A stretch of 35,612 nt of DNA from Halomonas colorata (GCF_014897985.1 NZ_JABUZA010000044.1:1-35612), one strand, 5' to 3'. Shown: positions 25,411-33,631, counted from the first letter of the stretch. The notes: generated from the sequence alone by a model not told the origin. Translations and numbers: made by a program.

Positions 25411-25571
25411 GGTAATACCGAGGGGCACTCGGAAATATACACCTGTGGAGTTTGTGTAAGACCGGCCATGCCAAGGCATTGCAAGCAACGGACAGCAAAG
25501 CAGAAACCGGGAAGGTAACAACCTGGGAATCCGCCACTACGATCTCTGATTTAGTGGTCGGAAGATGTCAA
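25411..25571 (+). mobile_element. Right end of an IS605-type element, possible omega-RNA relic
   Basis: After the TnpB stop the sequence holds an imperfect hairpin, CCACTA (25534-25539) pairing with TAGTGG (25552-25557), and ends with GATGTCAA at 25571. A subterminal hairpin followed by a TCAA-type cleavage site is the arrangement known for IS608-like right ends. In such elements the guide (omega) RNA is encoded over the tnpB end and stops at this edge, so 25330-25571 may include its remains. Confidence 0.5.
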
Positions 25572-25804
25572 TCTGGCTCTGCCTGAGCACAAGAAATCTG
25601 CTTAATCGAAACTCTACCGAGCAGTGAAATTCTTTAGCTGACATTTTTGTAAGCGAAAGCTTACATACAGCCTAAGGCCAGTGAAGTAGTATCAAGCTAA
25701 GAAAAATTCTGCTAAAGCATGCCAGCGTAAGTACATGACACGCGGTTCGTTTAGCTCACCAGTAAAATAACCTTTTGCTCCTATACCTGGCTTGGGACTT
25801 CTCT
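25572..25804. other. Upstream region of rmuC with a GAAA-loop hairpin
   Basis: No gene is seen. TGTAAGC and GCTTACA enclose a GAAA tetraloop at 25648-25665. The hairpin follows a T-run rather than preceding one, so it is not a plus-strand terminator. A promoter for rmuC is expected here but no strong -35/-10 pair was fixed. Confidence 0.4.
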
Positions 25805-27880
25805 ATGGAACAGTCATTCAATCTTGTACTGATCAGCAATGCCCTTTTTGTACTAGGTGCATTACTTGCCTTTGCCCTACAGCAGCGGCGGATTTCTGGA
25901 ATGCGAAAACAGAAGGATGCTGCTCAAGCGGCTCTTCAGTCCAAGGAATTTGACTTACAACAGTCTGAACAGGCACATAGAACGATCAGCGAAGACCTCC
26001 AAGCATCCAAAAGCCGAATGACCACACTTGAAAGTGCTCTAGAAAGTGAACGTGCTTCGTTACAAAACCTACGGTTAGAGCAAGCTACCGAAAAGGAAGC
26101 ATTGGCAGGCGTCAGAAGAGAGTTATCCGATCACCGTGACGCTGCTCAGCAACAGCTAGCCAGCCTTCAGGCCCAGCTTGATGAGGCGAGTAGAGACGTT
26201 AAAGCGCGTCAGACCCATCAAGATGAGCTGAACACGCGGTTTACCGAACTCAAATCGGAACTGAGTGATCGGGAATCTCGGCTCGAATCACGAGAAGCAA
26301 GCCTTCAAGAGGCGCAACAGCGAATAAATACCCTGGGTGATGAGCTTAAGACGCTCAGGGAATCCTCCCAAGATAAGCTCAGCACGGTCAATAATGACCT
26401 CGCTCAGGTGCGCGAGGCATTAGGCAGCGCCCAGGCAGACCTGAAATCCCGCAGTCAGGCTCTCGACGAGACCCGAAATAAGCTCACCACCACCGAAAGC
26501 ACCTTGAACCAACAGCGCCAGGATTATCAGAAGAAACTTGATGATGCCCATCAGCAGATCGCCGAGCTGCGCGAAGCCCACGGCAGCATCCAGTCAGACC
26601 TTCAGGCAACCGCCGCTAACCTCAAGGAATCACGCGAGCAACGAGACACTGCACAGAAGAGCCTCAGAGAGCTTCAGACCACTTATCATGCACTCAAAAA
26701 CGAGCATGGCGAGCTGCAAACCCGCACTGAAGAGAAAGAGCAGCAGTTCAACCGGCAGTTGCAATGGATGGAAGACAGCAAAAAGCAGCTCAAGATAGAG
26801 TTCGAAAACCTAGCCAACGAACTGCTCGACCAGAAAGGCAAGGCATTTTCATCTCTCTCAGAGCGCAACCTAACCGAGCTACTCAAGCCGTTCCAAACCG
26901 AAATAAAGGGCTTCCGCGACAAAGTGGAAAGCCTGCACACCCAAGAAACTGAACAGCGTGCCAGCCTACGGACAGAGCTAAGGCACCTACAGGATTTGAA
27001 TAAGGACATTACCGACCAAGCCGCACAGCTTACCCAGGCACTCCAAGGTCAAAAGAAGGTGCAAGGCAATTGGGGTGAGCTGATGTTAGAAAACGTCCTC
27101 GATAGTGCGGGCCTGCGCCCTGGGGATGATTATCAGCGCGAAAGAAGCTTTGATACTGAGGAAGGAAAGCGCCGTCCAGACGCTGTGATCTATTTGCCAC
27201 AGGGTCGTCATCTGGTCATTGATGCCAAAACCTCGCTCAACGCCTATCTGGAGTATGTGAACGCAGAGGATGACCTCTCACGGCAACATGCGTTAGCGGA
27301 GCACACAAAGGCTGTCAGTTCTCGCATTACCGAACTGGCAGACAAGCATTATTACGACCTGCCGGGCCTGAACTCCCCTGAAGTCGTTGTGATGTTTATC
27401 CCGATTGAATCGGCCTACGTTGAGGCGGTTCGCTATGACAGCACTCTCTATCAACGTGCCATTGAGAATAATGTGCTGGTCGCCACCCCAATAACCTTGC
27501 TAACCAGCCTCAATATTGTCAGTCAACTGTGGCGATTTGAAAACCAGAGTAAGCACAGCGCTGAATTGGCCAGTCGTGCCGAACGTTTTTATAACAAGCT
27601 CTCCAGCTTCGTTGAAAGCATGCAGGACGTTGGTAAGAAACTGGACGGTGCTCGGGGTAGCTATGACAAGGCGCTGGGACAACTGGTCAACGGCAGGGGC
27701 AATCTGATCAAGCAGGCGCATGAATTTAAAGAGCTTGGCGTCTCAGTGAAGAAAGAGCTACCCGCTGATATCTTAGAACGCGCCAAGCTTGAGATTGGCC
27801 CGTCGACTGACAATGAGCACTACCCATACCCAGAAAGTCAGCGCCGATCTGTAGAAAGCACCGAAAATCAAATGGATTAG
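25805..27880 (+). CDS. rmuC: RmuC-family DNA recombination protein
   Basis: The protein has 691 residues from the ATG at 25805, which is preceded by GGGA; a TTG ten codons earlier is less likely. An N-terminal membrane helix (LVLISNALFVLGALLAFAL) is followed by a very long coiled coil (about residues 30-350) rich in Q, E, L and R. The RmuC domain is about 380-640: GNWGELMLENVLDSAGL, RRPDAVIYLPQGRHLVIDAK (nuclease-like core with Asp and the DAK lysine), VVVMFIPIESAY and ITLLTSLNIVSQLW. RmuC limits inversions at short inverted repeats and is predicted to cut DNA structures. The E. coli protein has about 475 residues; the excess here is coiled coil. Confidence 0.93.
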   Translation: MEQSFNLVLISNALFVLGALLAFALQQRRISGMRKQKDAAQAALQSKEFDLQQSEQAHRTISEDLQASKSRMTTLESALESERASLQNLRLEQATEKEALAGVRRELSDHRDAAQQQLASLQAQLDEASRDVKARQTHQDELNTRFTELKSELSDRESRLESREASLQEAQQRINTLGDELKTLRESSQDKLSTVNNDLAQVREALGSAQADLKSRSQALDETRNKLTTTESTLNQQRQDYQKKLDDAHQQIAELREAHGSIQSDLQATAANLKESREQRDTAQKSLRELQTTYHALKNEHGELQTRTEEKEQQFNRQLQWMEDSKKQLKIEFENLANELLDQKGKAFSSLSERNLTELLKPFQTEIKGFRDKVESLHTQETEQRASLRTELRHLQDLNKDITDQAAQLTQALQGQKKVQGNWGELMLENVLDSAGLRPGDDYQRERSFDTEEGKRRPDAVIYLPQGRHLVIDAKTSLNAYLEYVNAEDDLSRQHALAEHTKAVSSRITELADKHYYDLPGLNSPEVVVMFIPIESAYVEAVRYDSTLYQRAIENNVLVATPITLLTSLNIVSQLWRFENQSKHSAELASRAERFYNKLSSFVESMQDVGKKLDGARGSYDKALGQLVNGRGNLIKQAHEFKELGVSVKKELPADILERAKLEIGPSTDNEHYPYPESQRRSVESTENQMD

Positions 27881-27926
27881 AGTTTACTCGAGCTCAAAGG
27901 CATTCGCAGCGGCCAGGAGCAATACT

Positions 27927-28808
27927 ATGAAACCGTATTTCAGCCCCGATGATTTACGTTTGATCATGCAAAACCGTCTGGATGAACAAAACCATAGCGC
28001 CGTAGAAGCGTTCTGTGGCCTATCACCCGAGCAAGTGTATAGCTGGCTATATGCACCTTTTGGTGAGTTTTCAGGGGTCACAATCCACCCACCAGATGAT
28101 TTATCCACCAGCCCGGTGATGCGTTACTTATCGCTCATTGTAGAGGCTGCCATGCAGCAAGGTGGCGCCTTTAAAGCAACACCGAAGGGCAACCTGCCCA
28201 CCACGTTAGTCAAACAGGCTAGTGCCCTACTCCCAGCGTTCGCAGTGTCTCAGCACCACACTCATATCAGCATCAGTGAGTTTGCGGGCCATAACGAAGA
28301 AGCGTTTAATTCCTTGCACTACACGCGCATTCTTGCGGAAGCGGCAGGCATCATTTACCGCCGTAGTGGTAAGTTTCATGTAAAGAAAACCGCGCAAAAA
28401 CAGTATCAAACACATGGCCTTCACGGTTTTTTTCTACCGATGCTCGAAGCGGCGGTCACAAAATATAACTGGGGTTATCTGGATAGCTGGCCAGAAGAGG
28501 CTGACCTTCGGCCGTTTTGGCTATTTATGTTGTGGCGGTTACAACGTCACGGTTCTGTAGATCAATTGACTAACGAGGTGGCCGTGGCTTTCCCCCGTTT
28601 TGTTGACGAGATGCCCACCGATACACACTACTCGCCCACGCGCTTGCTGCGTTTGTTGATCGAGTCTCGTTTTGTAGGTCGCTTTTTACAGTTTTGGGGA
28701 TTCGTAACTATCGACCCGAAAGGCATGTTTTCGGATGCGACAGCGCCGAGAATGATCAACCAGCAAAATCTGCTTTCAAAGGCGTTTAAGTTCTCGACTG
28801 ATCAATAA
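27927..28808 (+). CDS. Conserved-looking protein of unknown function
   Basis: No family is recognised in this 293-residue protein. It is soluble, mostly helical, and rich in aromatic residues in its second half (GYLDSWPEEADLRPFWLFML and QFWGFVTIDP). The segment EAAGIIYRRSGKFHVKKTA looks like the wing of a winged helix domain. It starts 46 bases after rmuC with CAGGAG seven bases from the ATG, so it may be co-transcribed with rmuC. A weak hairpin (AATAGC/GCTATT, 28817-28832) follows its stop. Confidence 0.7.
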   Translation: MKPYFSPDDLRLIMQNRLDEQNHSAVEAFCGLSPEQVYSWLYAPFGEFSGVTIHPPDDLSTSPVMRYLSLIVEAAMQQGGAFKATPKGNLPTTLVKQASALLPAFAVSQHHTHISISEFAGHNEEAFNSLHYTRILAEAAGIIYRRSGKFHVKKTAQKQYQTHGLHGFFLPMLEAAVTKYNWGYLDSWPEEADLRPFWLFMLWRLQRHGSVDQLTNEVAVAFPRFVDEMPTDTHYSPTRLLRLLIESRFVGRFLQFWGFVTIDPKGMFSDATAPRMINQQNLLSKAFKFSTDQ

Positions 28809-28961
28809 TGAGTAGCAATAGCTGAGGCTATTATGTTGCTTGCCCGCACACCCTTGAGAGCGGTAATAGCATTTTTTTGGCTGATCGATGTAGAGAGTTT
28901 GTGTAGGGTGCCGCGGCGGACATAGGTAGCTGCCGGACGATGCTAGCCTTATGTAACTTCC

Positions 28962-28991
28962 AATTATGAGAGAGCTAATTATGAGAGAGCT
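28962..28991. repeat. Exact 15-base tandem duplication
   Basis: AATTATGAGAGAGCT occurs at 28962-28976 and again at 28977-28991 with no spacer. It may be a slippage product, a target duplication or a pair of protein-binding sites. Confidence 0.6.
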
Positions 28992-29027
28992 GGGTCTTGT
29001 ACTTGCGCTGGGGAGCGGCCGCGCAAT

Positions 29028-29109
29028 ACTAATCCAGATGAAAAACCACACTTTTATGCGCATATAAATGAAATAAAACACACTTATATGCATAAAAGTG
29101 TGGATTAGT
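29028..29109. repeat. Long AT-rich inverted repeat
   Basis: CCACACTTTTATGCgcATATAA (29046-29067) pairs with TTATATGCATAAAAGTGTGG (29084-29103), with a two-base bulge and a 16-base loop. A second, outer ACTAATCC (29028-29035) matches GGATTAGT (29102-29109), overlapping the inner arm. The size and shape resemble ends of a small non-autonomous element or a recombination site. It lies just past the end of the VWA gene. Confidence 0.55.
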
Positions 29110-29180
29110 TGCTCAATTTTCATAAAAACGTTATCCAGCAAACACTCCCTTTAAACGTGACGGGTAGATCGATACTCTTC

Positions 29181-30476
29181 CTAGTGGCTGCGATTCGCTA
29201 CCCTTCCAAAGATAGCGTCCAGCTCATCAAGCTCAGTGTGACCGTTGCTTTGAGACCTGGCATGTCTATCGGTAGTGACTCGCTCCGCGATCGGCCCTCC
29301 ATCCATGAATAGCACCTCACCCCAGGGCACTGGGGGCCGGTGGTTGGCAGTGAGACACCATATCACCGGGTAGCCTGGTGACCGCTGGGGTGCACTGATC
29401 ATTCCATCCGTTAACGCCACCAGTACGTTAGGTGGTGTGATCGCCAGCGATTCAAACACGGGGCGGATATCACTTCCGCCACCGCCTTGGCACTGCCAGT
29501 GTGCGAGATCATGGAGCTGGCCTTCGTGCAGCATGCTGCGCTGGGTAATCTGGCTATCGAACTCAATGACGTCCACCGCCACCCGATCGCAGGCCGCTAA
29601 AATACCGGCAAGCTCGCTTAAAAAGTGTGGTAACGCCCGTTGGCAACTGCCGCTGGTGTCAATGGCGACGGCAAGCGCGAGCGTTTGGCTACGCTGGCTA
29701 GGTAGGTACAGGCCACGGTGCAGGTGACGACGTGATGGCGGTAGCCACTGCCGGTTGCCGGTTAGCGTCCGTTGAATGTGGCTCGCCAGCACCTGCTGCC
29801 AAGGCACTTGAGGTTTCCGCAAGCGCTCGATGAGCGTGTTCAGATGCCCTGGCAAATGGCCTTGCTGATGCTGCTGAGCAGTGGCGACTAAACGCTGCTG
29901 CCATACTCGGGCGTTTTCTGGCGTGACTGGCTTGGGTGTAAAATCTGGGTCGATCACGCCCTCCGCTGCCGTCACGGCAACATGGAGCGTATGTTCATCC
30001 AGTACGCGCCCACGCTCTCGTCGGTGGGGATGCTGACGAAGGTCAGCGTAGACTTGCTCAGCCGAGCAGCCTAAATAGCGGCGGTGATAGAGCGCATCGT
30101 CTGGGCAGTGGCGTAGCTCTTCGCGCAAAATGCCGTTGATTTCGTAGTCACAGGCGCGGTTCCAGTCGTTAGGGTCACGTCCGAACTGCCGAGCATGATG
30201 GCCCAAGGCGCAGTGCCACACCTCATGCGCCAGAATAAAACGGCGATCTTCATCACTGCGCTGAGCCATAAACTGGGCATTGACGAAGATCGTTTCGCCA
30301 TCTGTGCCTGCCGTCGGCAGGCGGTCATCGACAATGCTCACAACTGACAGCTGCATCAGTAACCGAGCGGTAAACGGTTGTGCCGACATTAAAACCGCAC
30401 GGTCTGCTTCGCACTGGCGTTGGATGTGGCGCTTGAGCGTTTGTTCGGCAGCGCTAGGGCCGCGCTGACAACTCAT
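29181..30476 (-). CDS. Metallopeptidase-like plus VWA protein (DUF2201 type)
   Basis: The 431-residue protein has an N-terminal zincin-like domain with a full HExxH motif (His84-Glu85-Val-Trp-His88 in LAHEVWHCALGHH) and a downstream acidic site (WNRACDYEIN). The C-terminal domain is VWA-like with a MIDAS motif, ALAVAIDTSGSCQ (DxSxS), and VLVALTDGMIS. Such proteins pair with MoxR AAA+ ATPases, which remodel a target held by the VWA part. Its ATG overlaps the stop of the MoxR gene by four bases (ATGA), so the two are translationally coupled. The target is unknown. A paralogue of the zincin part lies across the divergent promoter. Confidence 0.9.
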   Translation of the reverse strand: MSCQRGPSAAEQTLKRHIQRQCEADRAVLMSAQPFTARLLMQLSVVSIVDDRLPTAGTDGETIFVNAQFMAQRSDEDRRFILAHEVWHCALGHHARQFGRDPNDWNRACDYEINGILREELRHCPDDALYHRRYLGCSAEQVYADLRQHPHRRERGRVLDEHTLHVAVTAAEGVIDPDFTPKPVTPENARVWQQRLVATAQQHQQGHLPGHLNTLIERLRKPQVPWQQVLASHIQRTLTGNRQWLPPSRRHLHRGLYLPSQRSQTLALAVAIDTSGSCQRALPHFLSELAGILAACDRVAVDVIEFDSQITQRSMLHEGQLHDLAHWQCQGGGGSDIRPVFESLAITPPNVLVALTDGMISAPQRSPGYPVIWCLTANHRPPVPWGEVLFMDGGPIAERVTTDRHARSQSNGHTELDELDAIFGRVANRSH

Positions 30477-31624
30477 GACACCGACTCAGCCGCCAACGCA
30501 GCACTTATATGATTGGCCAGGTGTGTTTGAAACACACTCCCATGCTGCTCGCTCCACGCATCAAAGGCGGGGTGGCTCATTAACGCTAAGGTACGCGATT
30601 GCTGTTGGACGTCATTGGCACCTTGCATCGCATCCATCAGCGCTAGCGTGGCAAAATCGGCACTGAGCGCCTGGCTGATCTGAAAAAAGCGCGCGATACG
30701 CTGCTGTGTTTTAGCATCATAAAGTGCGTCATCAGCAACGTGTTGCCATAACGTGTGGGCAAGCCCCGCGCAAAAAGCGTAGCGCTGATCAGCGCGCGTT
30801 GGAATATCTATGGGCGCTTTTCCATTCAGCATGGCAGGGATATCTGGCAACTTGAGTGCCCAATCACGGAATGCCAAAAACTCGGTTGCCGCGCCCTGCC
30901 CGACGAGACCATGAACCATCAGCGCTTGGGTAGCCGCAGGCAGCCTCGTGCTGTGGTTAAGCGACTGCGCCACGCGCGTCCAGCTACGCGGGCTTGGCCA
31001 GCCCTGCTCAACATTGCCCTCCATGTCGAAGAAGCATTCTGGCCGAAAGCGTAAAAAAGCCGTTACGTCGGGATGCAGCCCCTCCCCGGCCGCCCAGCGC
31101 GTCCAGGTGTCTAGGTCAGGTGTTAGGCTGATATGACAAAAGCGGTTCGCTAGGGCACTAGAGAATGTTTGTGCGACGGCGCGGTCTTCGCTGCGGTTTC
31201 CAGCTCCCACTACCAGCCAGCCCGGCGGCAGGCGGTAAAGATCCCCTAATCGTCGATCTAAGATCAGTTCATACGCAGCGACCTGCAGGCTGCGGTCTGC
31301 GGCGGTGAGTTCATCGAACAGCAAAATGCCACGGCTATTAGGGTCTCGTGGCCACTCACCGGCTAACAGCCAGTCCACCACACCGCGCTCATGATCAGGC
31401 ACCGGCAGGCCACGCAGGTCGATCGGTTCACGCTGAGCTAGGCGAATATCAATAAAACCTATGCCCTGCTGCTCAGCCACTTGGCGCACCACCGAGCTTT
31501 TCCCTACGCCTGGCGGCCCCCAAAGCATCAGCGGTGGCAGTTGCTCTGCCAGCATTGGGTCGCTAGCGAGTTGGTCTACCTGATGGCGTAGCAGTTGCTG
31601 TGCTTGAGCGGGGGTTGCATACAT
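30473..31624 (-). CDS. MoxR-type AAA+ ATPase
   Basis: The protein has 383 residues from the ATG at 31624 (MYATPAQAQQLL), which has GGAG eight bases upstream; a longer frame to 31708 crosses the operator and promoter and is rejected. Walker A is WGPPGVGKSS (Lys42), Walker B GILLFDELTAADRSLQ, and sensor 1 LVVGAGNRSEDRA, followed by an arginine-finger region (SALANRFCHISL). MoxR ATPases act as ring chaperones for VWA partner proteins, and the next gene encodes one. Its -10 sequence lies inside a perfect inverted repeat, so it is probably controlled by the WYL protein encoded nearby. Confidence 0.93.
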   Translation of the reverse strand: MYATPAQAQQLLRHQVDQLASDPMLAEQLPPLMLWGPPGVGKSSVVRQVAEQQGIGFIDIRLAQREPIDLRGLPVPDHERGVVDWLLAGEWPRDPNSRGILLFDELTAADRSLQVAAYELILDRRLGDLYRLPPGWLVVGAGNRSEDRAVAQTFSSALANRFCHISLTPDLDTWTRWAAGEGLHPDVTAFLRFRPECFFDMEGNVEQGWPSPRSWTRVAQSLNHSTRLPAATQALMVHGLVGQGAATEFLAFRDWALKLPDIPAMLNGKAPIDIPTRADQRYAFCAGLAHTLWQHVADDALYDAKTQQRIARFFQISQALSADFATLALMDAMQGANDVQQQSRTLALMSHPAFDAWSEQHGSVFQTHLANHISAALAAESVS

Positions 31625-31671
31625 AGAAGGCACTCCAATGCGCTGTGATTGCCAACCAGTATGTGCCGCAC

Positions 31672-31692
31672 TTGCGACATTATATGTCGCAA
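31672..31692. promoter_or_regulatory. WYL-regulon operator candidate, copy 2 (perfect), over the moxR promoter
   Basis: TTGCGACAT, spacer TAT, ATGTCGCAA: both arms match exactly. On the minus strand the centre contains a consensus -10, TATAAT (31684-31679), placed about 55 bases before the MoxR ATG. A protein bound here would cover the -10 element, which suggests repression. Confidence 0.75.
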
Positions 31693-31873
31693 AAAAGTAT
31701 TTCCTCATTCACTGTGCATATTACATTTCTCTATTTCATCGGTCTGACAATCCCTTGGTCGTAGGTTAAATTTCTGCTGGGCCCACTATCCAAACCCTGA
31801 GCCGCATGCATGTCGAACTAGCAAACAAAGTCAAAGGTTGTAGGTCACTAGCACTAGAATGTATATCTGAGCT

Positions 31874-31894
31874 ATACGACACCAAATGTCGCAA
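31874..31894. promoter_or_regulatory. WYL-regulon operator candidate, copy 3
   Basis: ATACGACAC, spacer CAA, ATGTCGCAA: the right arm is identical to copy 2, the left arm keeps the CGACA core, and the middle CGACACCAA is shared with copy 1. It lies 47 bases before the ATG of the plus-strand zincin-like gene that precedes the WYL regulator. The region 31693-31873 between the two sites holds no gene. Confidence 0.6.
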
Positions 31895-31941
31895 CCACGT
31901 CATATCCTCATCTTCTCTTATCAGGGACGGTGGACGCTACA

Positions 31942-32559
31942 ATGACCACGAACGAATGTGTAACGACTCAAGACACTACCCAACAGGAAATCGCCAAGTG
32001 GCTAGATGATCGTGAGCAATGGAAACACGAAATGCCCGTCATGGGCTTTTTAAGCCAGTTTCTCACCCTTACCTCCGTCACTGACTCACATTTTCACAGT
32101 GCGGGCACGGATGGCAAGCAGCTTTATATTTGCCCAGATTACAGTGCCACATTATCTGATAGGTCCCGTCAGTTCTTACAAGCGCACCTCATTTGGCACT
32201 GTGTGGCAGGCCATCTGACCGCACCGCTGGTGGCCAACTATCAACGTTGGCACCTGGCGTGTGACCATGAAGTGAATGCACTGCTGTTGACACTCGGGAT
32301 TCCTTTCCCTGCTGATGCCCTGCTCTTTCCAGTATGCGTGGGGCGCAGCGCGATGAGCGTTTATCGCTGGCTGGAAGGGCACCCCAATATTGCGGTAGAA
32401 GCGTCCATCGATATCCACCCCGCCGCCCTCTGGCATACATTACCCACGACTCACATAGACCCAAGTACCGTGACGCTGTGGCGACAGCGTGCTCACCTAG
32501 TCGCTAAAGAGCCCGGCGCTTTACCGGCGCGGGTCGCTAAGTTTTGTGAGGCGCGTTAA
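31942..32559 (+). CDS. Catalytically dead paralogue of the DUF2201 metallopeptidase domain
   Basis: The 205-residue protein (ATG at 31942 with GGTGGA upstream; a GTG four codons earlier is possible) aligns with the N-terminal half of the VWA protein encoded at 29181: SAGTDGKQLYICPDY against TAGTDGETIFVNAQF, AHLIWHCVAGH against AHEVWHCALGH, and RWHLACDHEVN against DWNRACDYEIN. The catalytic glutamate of HExxH is replaced by leucine (His82-Leu83-Ile-Trp-His86), so peptide cleavage is not expected, though zinc binding may remain. The VWA domain is absent. It is divergent from the MoxR/VWA pair and precedes the WYL gene by 40 bases, so it may be a decoy, adaptor or inhibitor. Confidence 0.8.
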   Translation: MTTNECVTTQDTTQQEIAKWLDDREQWKHEMPVMGFLSQFLTLTSVTDSHFHSAGTDGKQLYICPDYSATLSDRSRQFLQAHLIWHCVAGHLTAPLVANYQRWHLACDHEVNALLLTLGIPFPADALLFPVCVGRSAMSVYRWLEGHPNIAVEASIDIHPAALWHTLPTTHIDPSTVTLWRQRAHLVAKEPGALPARVAKFCEAR

Positions 32560-32599
32560 ACTCAACGCTTTCATGAGTTCAGCCAAGGTTGGCGTCACT

Positions 32600-33631
32600 A
32601 TGTCCGAACCCCGCGATACGCTTTTCCGTTACTTAACCATGTTGCAGCTGATTCCTCGCTTTCCAGGGCGTATCGCGACGCCCGTGTTGAAAGAGAAGCT
32701 TGCAGAGCGCGGGTTTAATATCGATACACGTTCTCTGCAGCGGGATTTAAGCCAAAAGCTCTCCACGCAGTTTCCGATTGGCTGTGACGATAGCCAGAAA
32801 CCTTACCGATGGTATTTTGATCGTGACTTTCAGTGCCAGCTACCTGCACTTGATGTACCCAGTGCGCTAACGCTGGTATTGGCGGAAGAGTATTTGAAGG
32901 GGCTGCTGCCTCCGGTGGTGGTCGGCCAGCTCTCGCCCCACTTTACTGACGCACGGAAATTGCTGGACGACATGAGCGCTAATGGGCTTAGCCAGTGGGC
33001 ACGTAAGGTACGCGCCATTCCTAACGGCAAAGCGCTGATCCCCGCTGAGATTAACGAGGCAACCTGGCAGACCATCTCGCAGGCACTCCTTGAGCAGAAA
33101 GCCGTTGACGTTATTTATCTATCACGCACCAGCCACTCTGAAAAGGCGTTTACCCTCCACCCTCAAGGCATTGTGAGCCGCCACAGTGCCACCTATCTGT
33201 TAGCTCATGTGGATGGGTTTAAGGATCTGCGCCAGTTCGCCCTTCACCGCGTGAAGCAGGCAACACTCAGTCAACAGCCCTGGCAAGAGCAGCACGATTT
33301 TGACGTTGATGAGTACATCAAAGGCGGTGCGTTTGGGTATCGGCAGGGGCCGAGCGATGTGGTGCTGGAAGCTGACATTGCTAAACCGGTGGCGTGGCTA
33401 CTACAGGAAACGCCGCTATCAGACACACAATCGATAGAGGCGTTGCCGGATACTGACGGCTGGTATCGGCTGACCGCCCACGTACCGGATGATCAGCAGA
33501 CGCTGTGGTGGCTGATGGGCATGGGACCAAATATCAAGGTCACCGCGCCTCACGCATGGCGAGAGACGATCAAAACGAACGCAGAACAGATGTTGGCGCA
33601 CTACGCCATAGAGTCCTCATCGTCTTCATAA
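32600..33631 (+). CDS. WYL-domain transcriptional regulator
   Basis: The protein has 343 residues from the ATG at 32600, nine bases after AAGG; upstream in-frame starts at 32546 and 32573 lack a ribosome site. Residues 1-75 form a winged helix-turn-helix (RDTLFRYLTMLQLIPRFPGR, then VLKEKLAERGFNIDTRSLQR). The WYL domain follows at about 160-235, with HPQGIVSRHSATYLLAHVDG and DLRQFALHRV; the tripeptide reads TYL rather than WYL. WYL proteins sense ligands, often nucleic acids or nucleotides, and control defence and stress genes. It is the most likely protein to bind the three TGCGAC/GTCGCA inverted repeats in the window. It probably forms an operon with the dead zincin gene. Confidence 0.9.
   Translation: MSEPRDTLFRYLTMLQLIPRFPGRIATPVLKEKLAERGFNIDTRSLQRDLSQKLSTQFPIGCDDSQKPYRWYFDRDFQCQLPALDVPSALTLVLAEEYLKGLLPPVVVGQLSPHFTDARKLLDDMSANGLSQWARKVRAIPNGKALIPAEINEATWQTISQALLEQKAVDVIYLSRTSHSEKAFTLHPQGIVSRHSATYLLAHVDGFKDLRQFALHRVKQATLSQQPWQEQHDFDVDEYIKGGAFGYRQGPSDVVLEADIAKPVAWLLQETPLSDTQSIEALPDTDGWYRLTAHVPDDQQTLWWLMGMGPNIKVTAPHAWRETIKTNAEQMLAHYAIESSSSS

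Larger units (their letters stand above)
28809..29180. other. Intergenic region rich in repeats
   Basis: No secure gene is seen in these 370 bases. They hold a weak hairpin, a 15-base tandem duplication and a long AT-rich inverted repeat, listed separately. A frame of about 30 codons crosses the tandem repeat but has no other support. Confidence 0.45.

Noticed and set aside
29046..29103. dif-like or XerCD recombination site
   Set aside because: The arms are 20 bases with a 16-base loop; dif sites have 11-base arms and a 6-8-base centre, and the sequence does not match.
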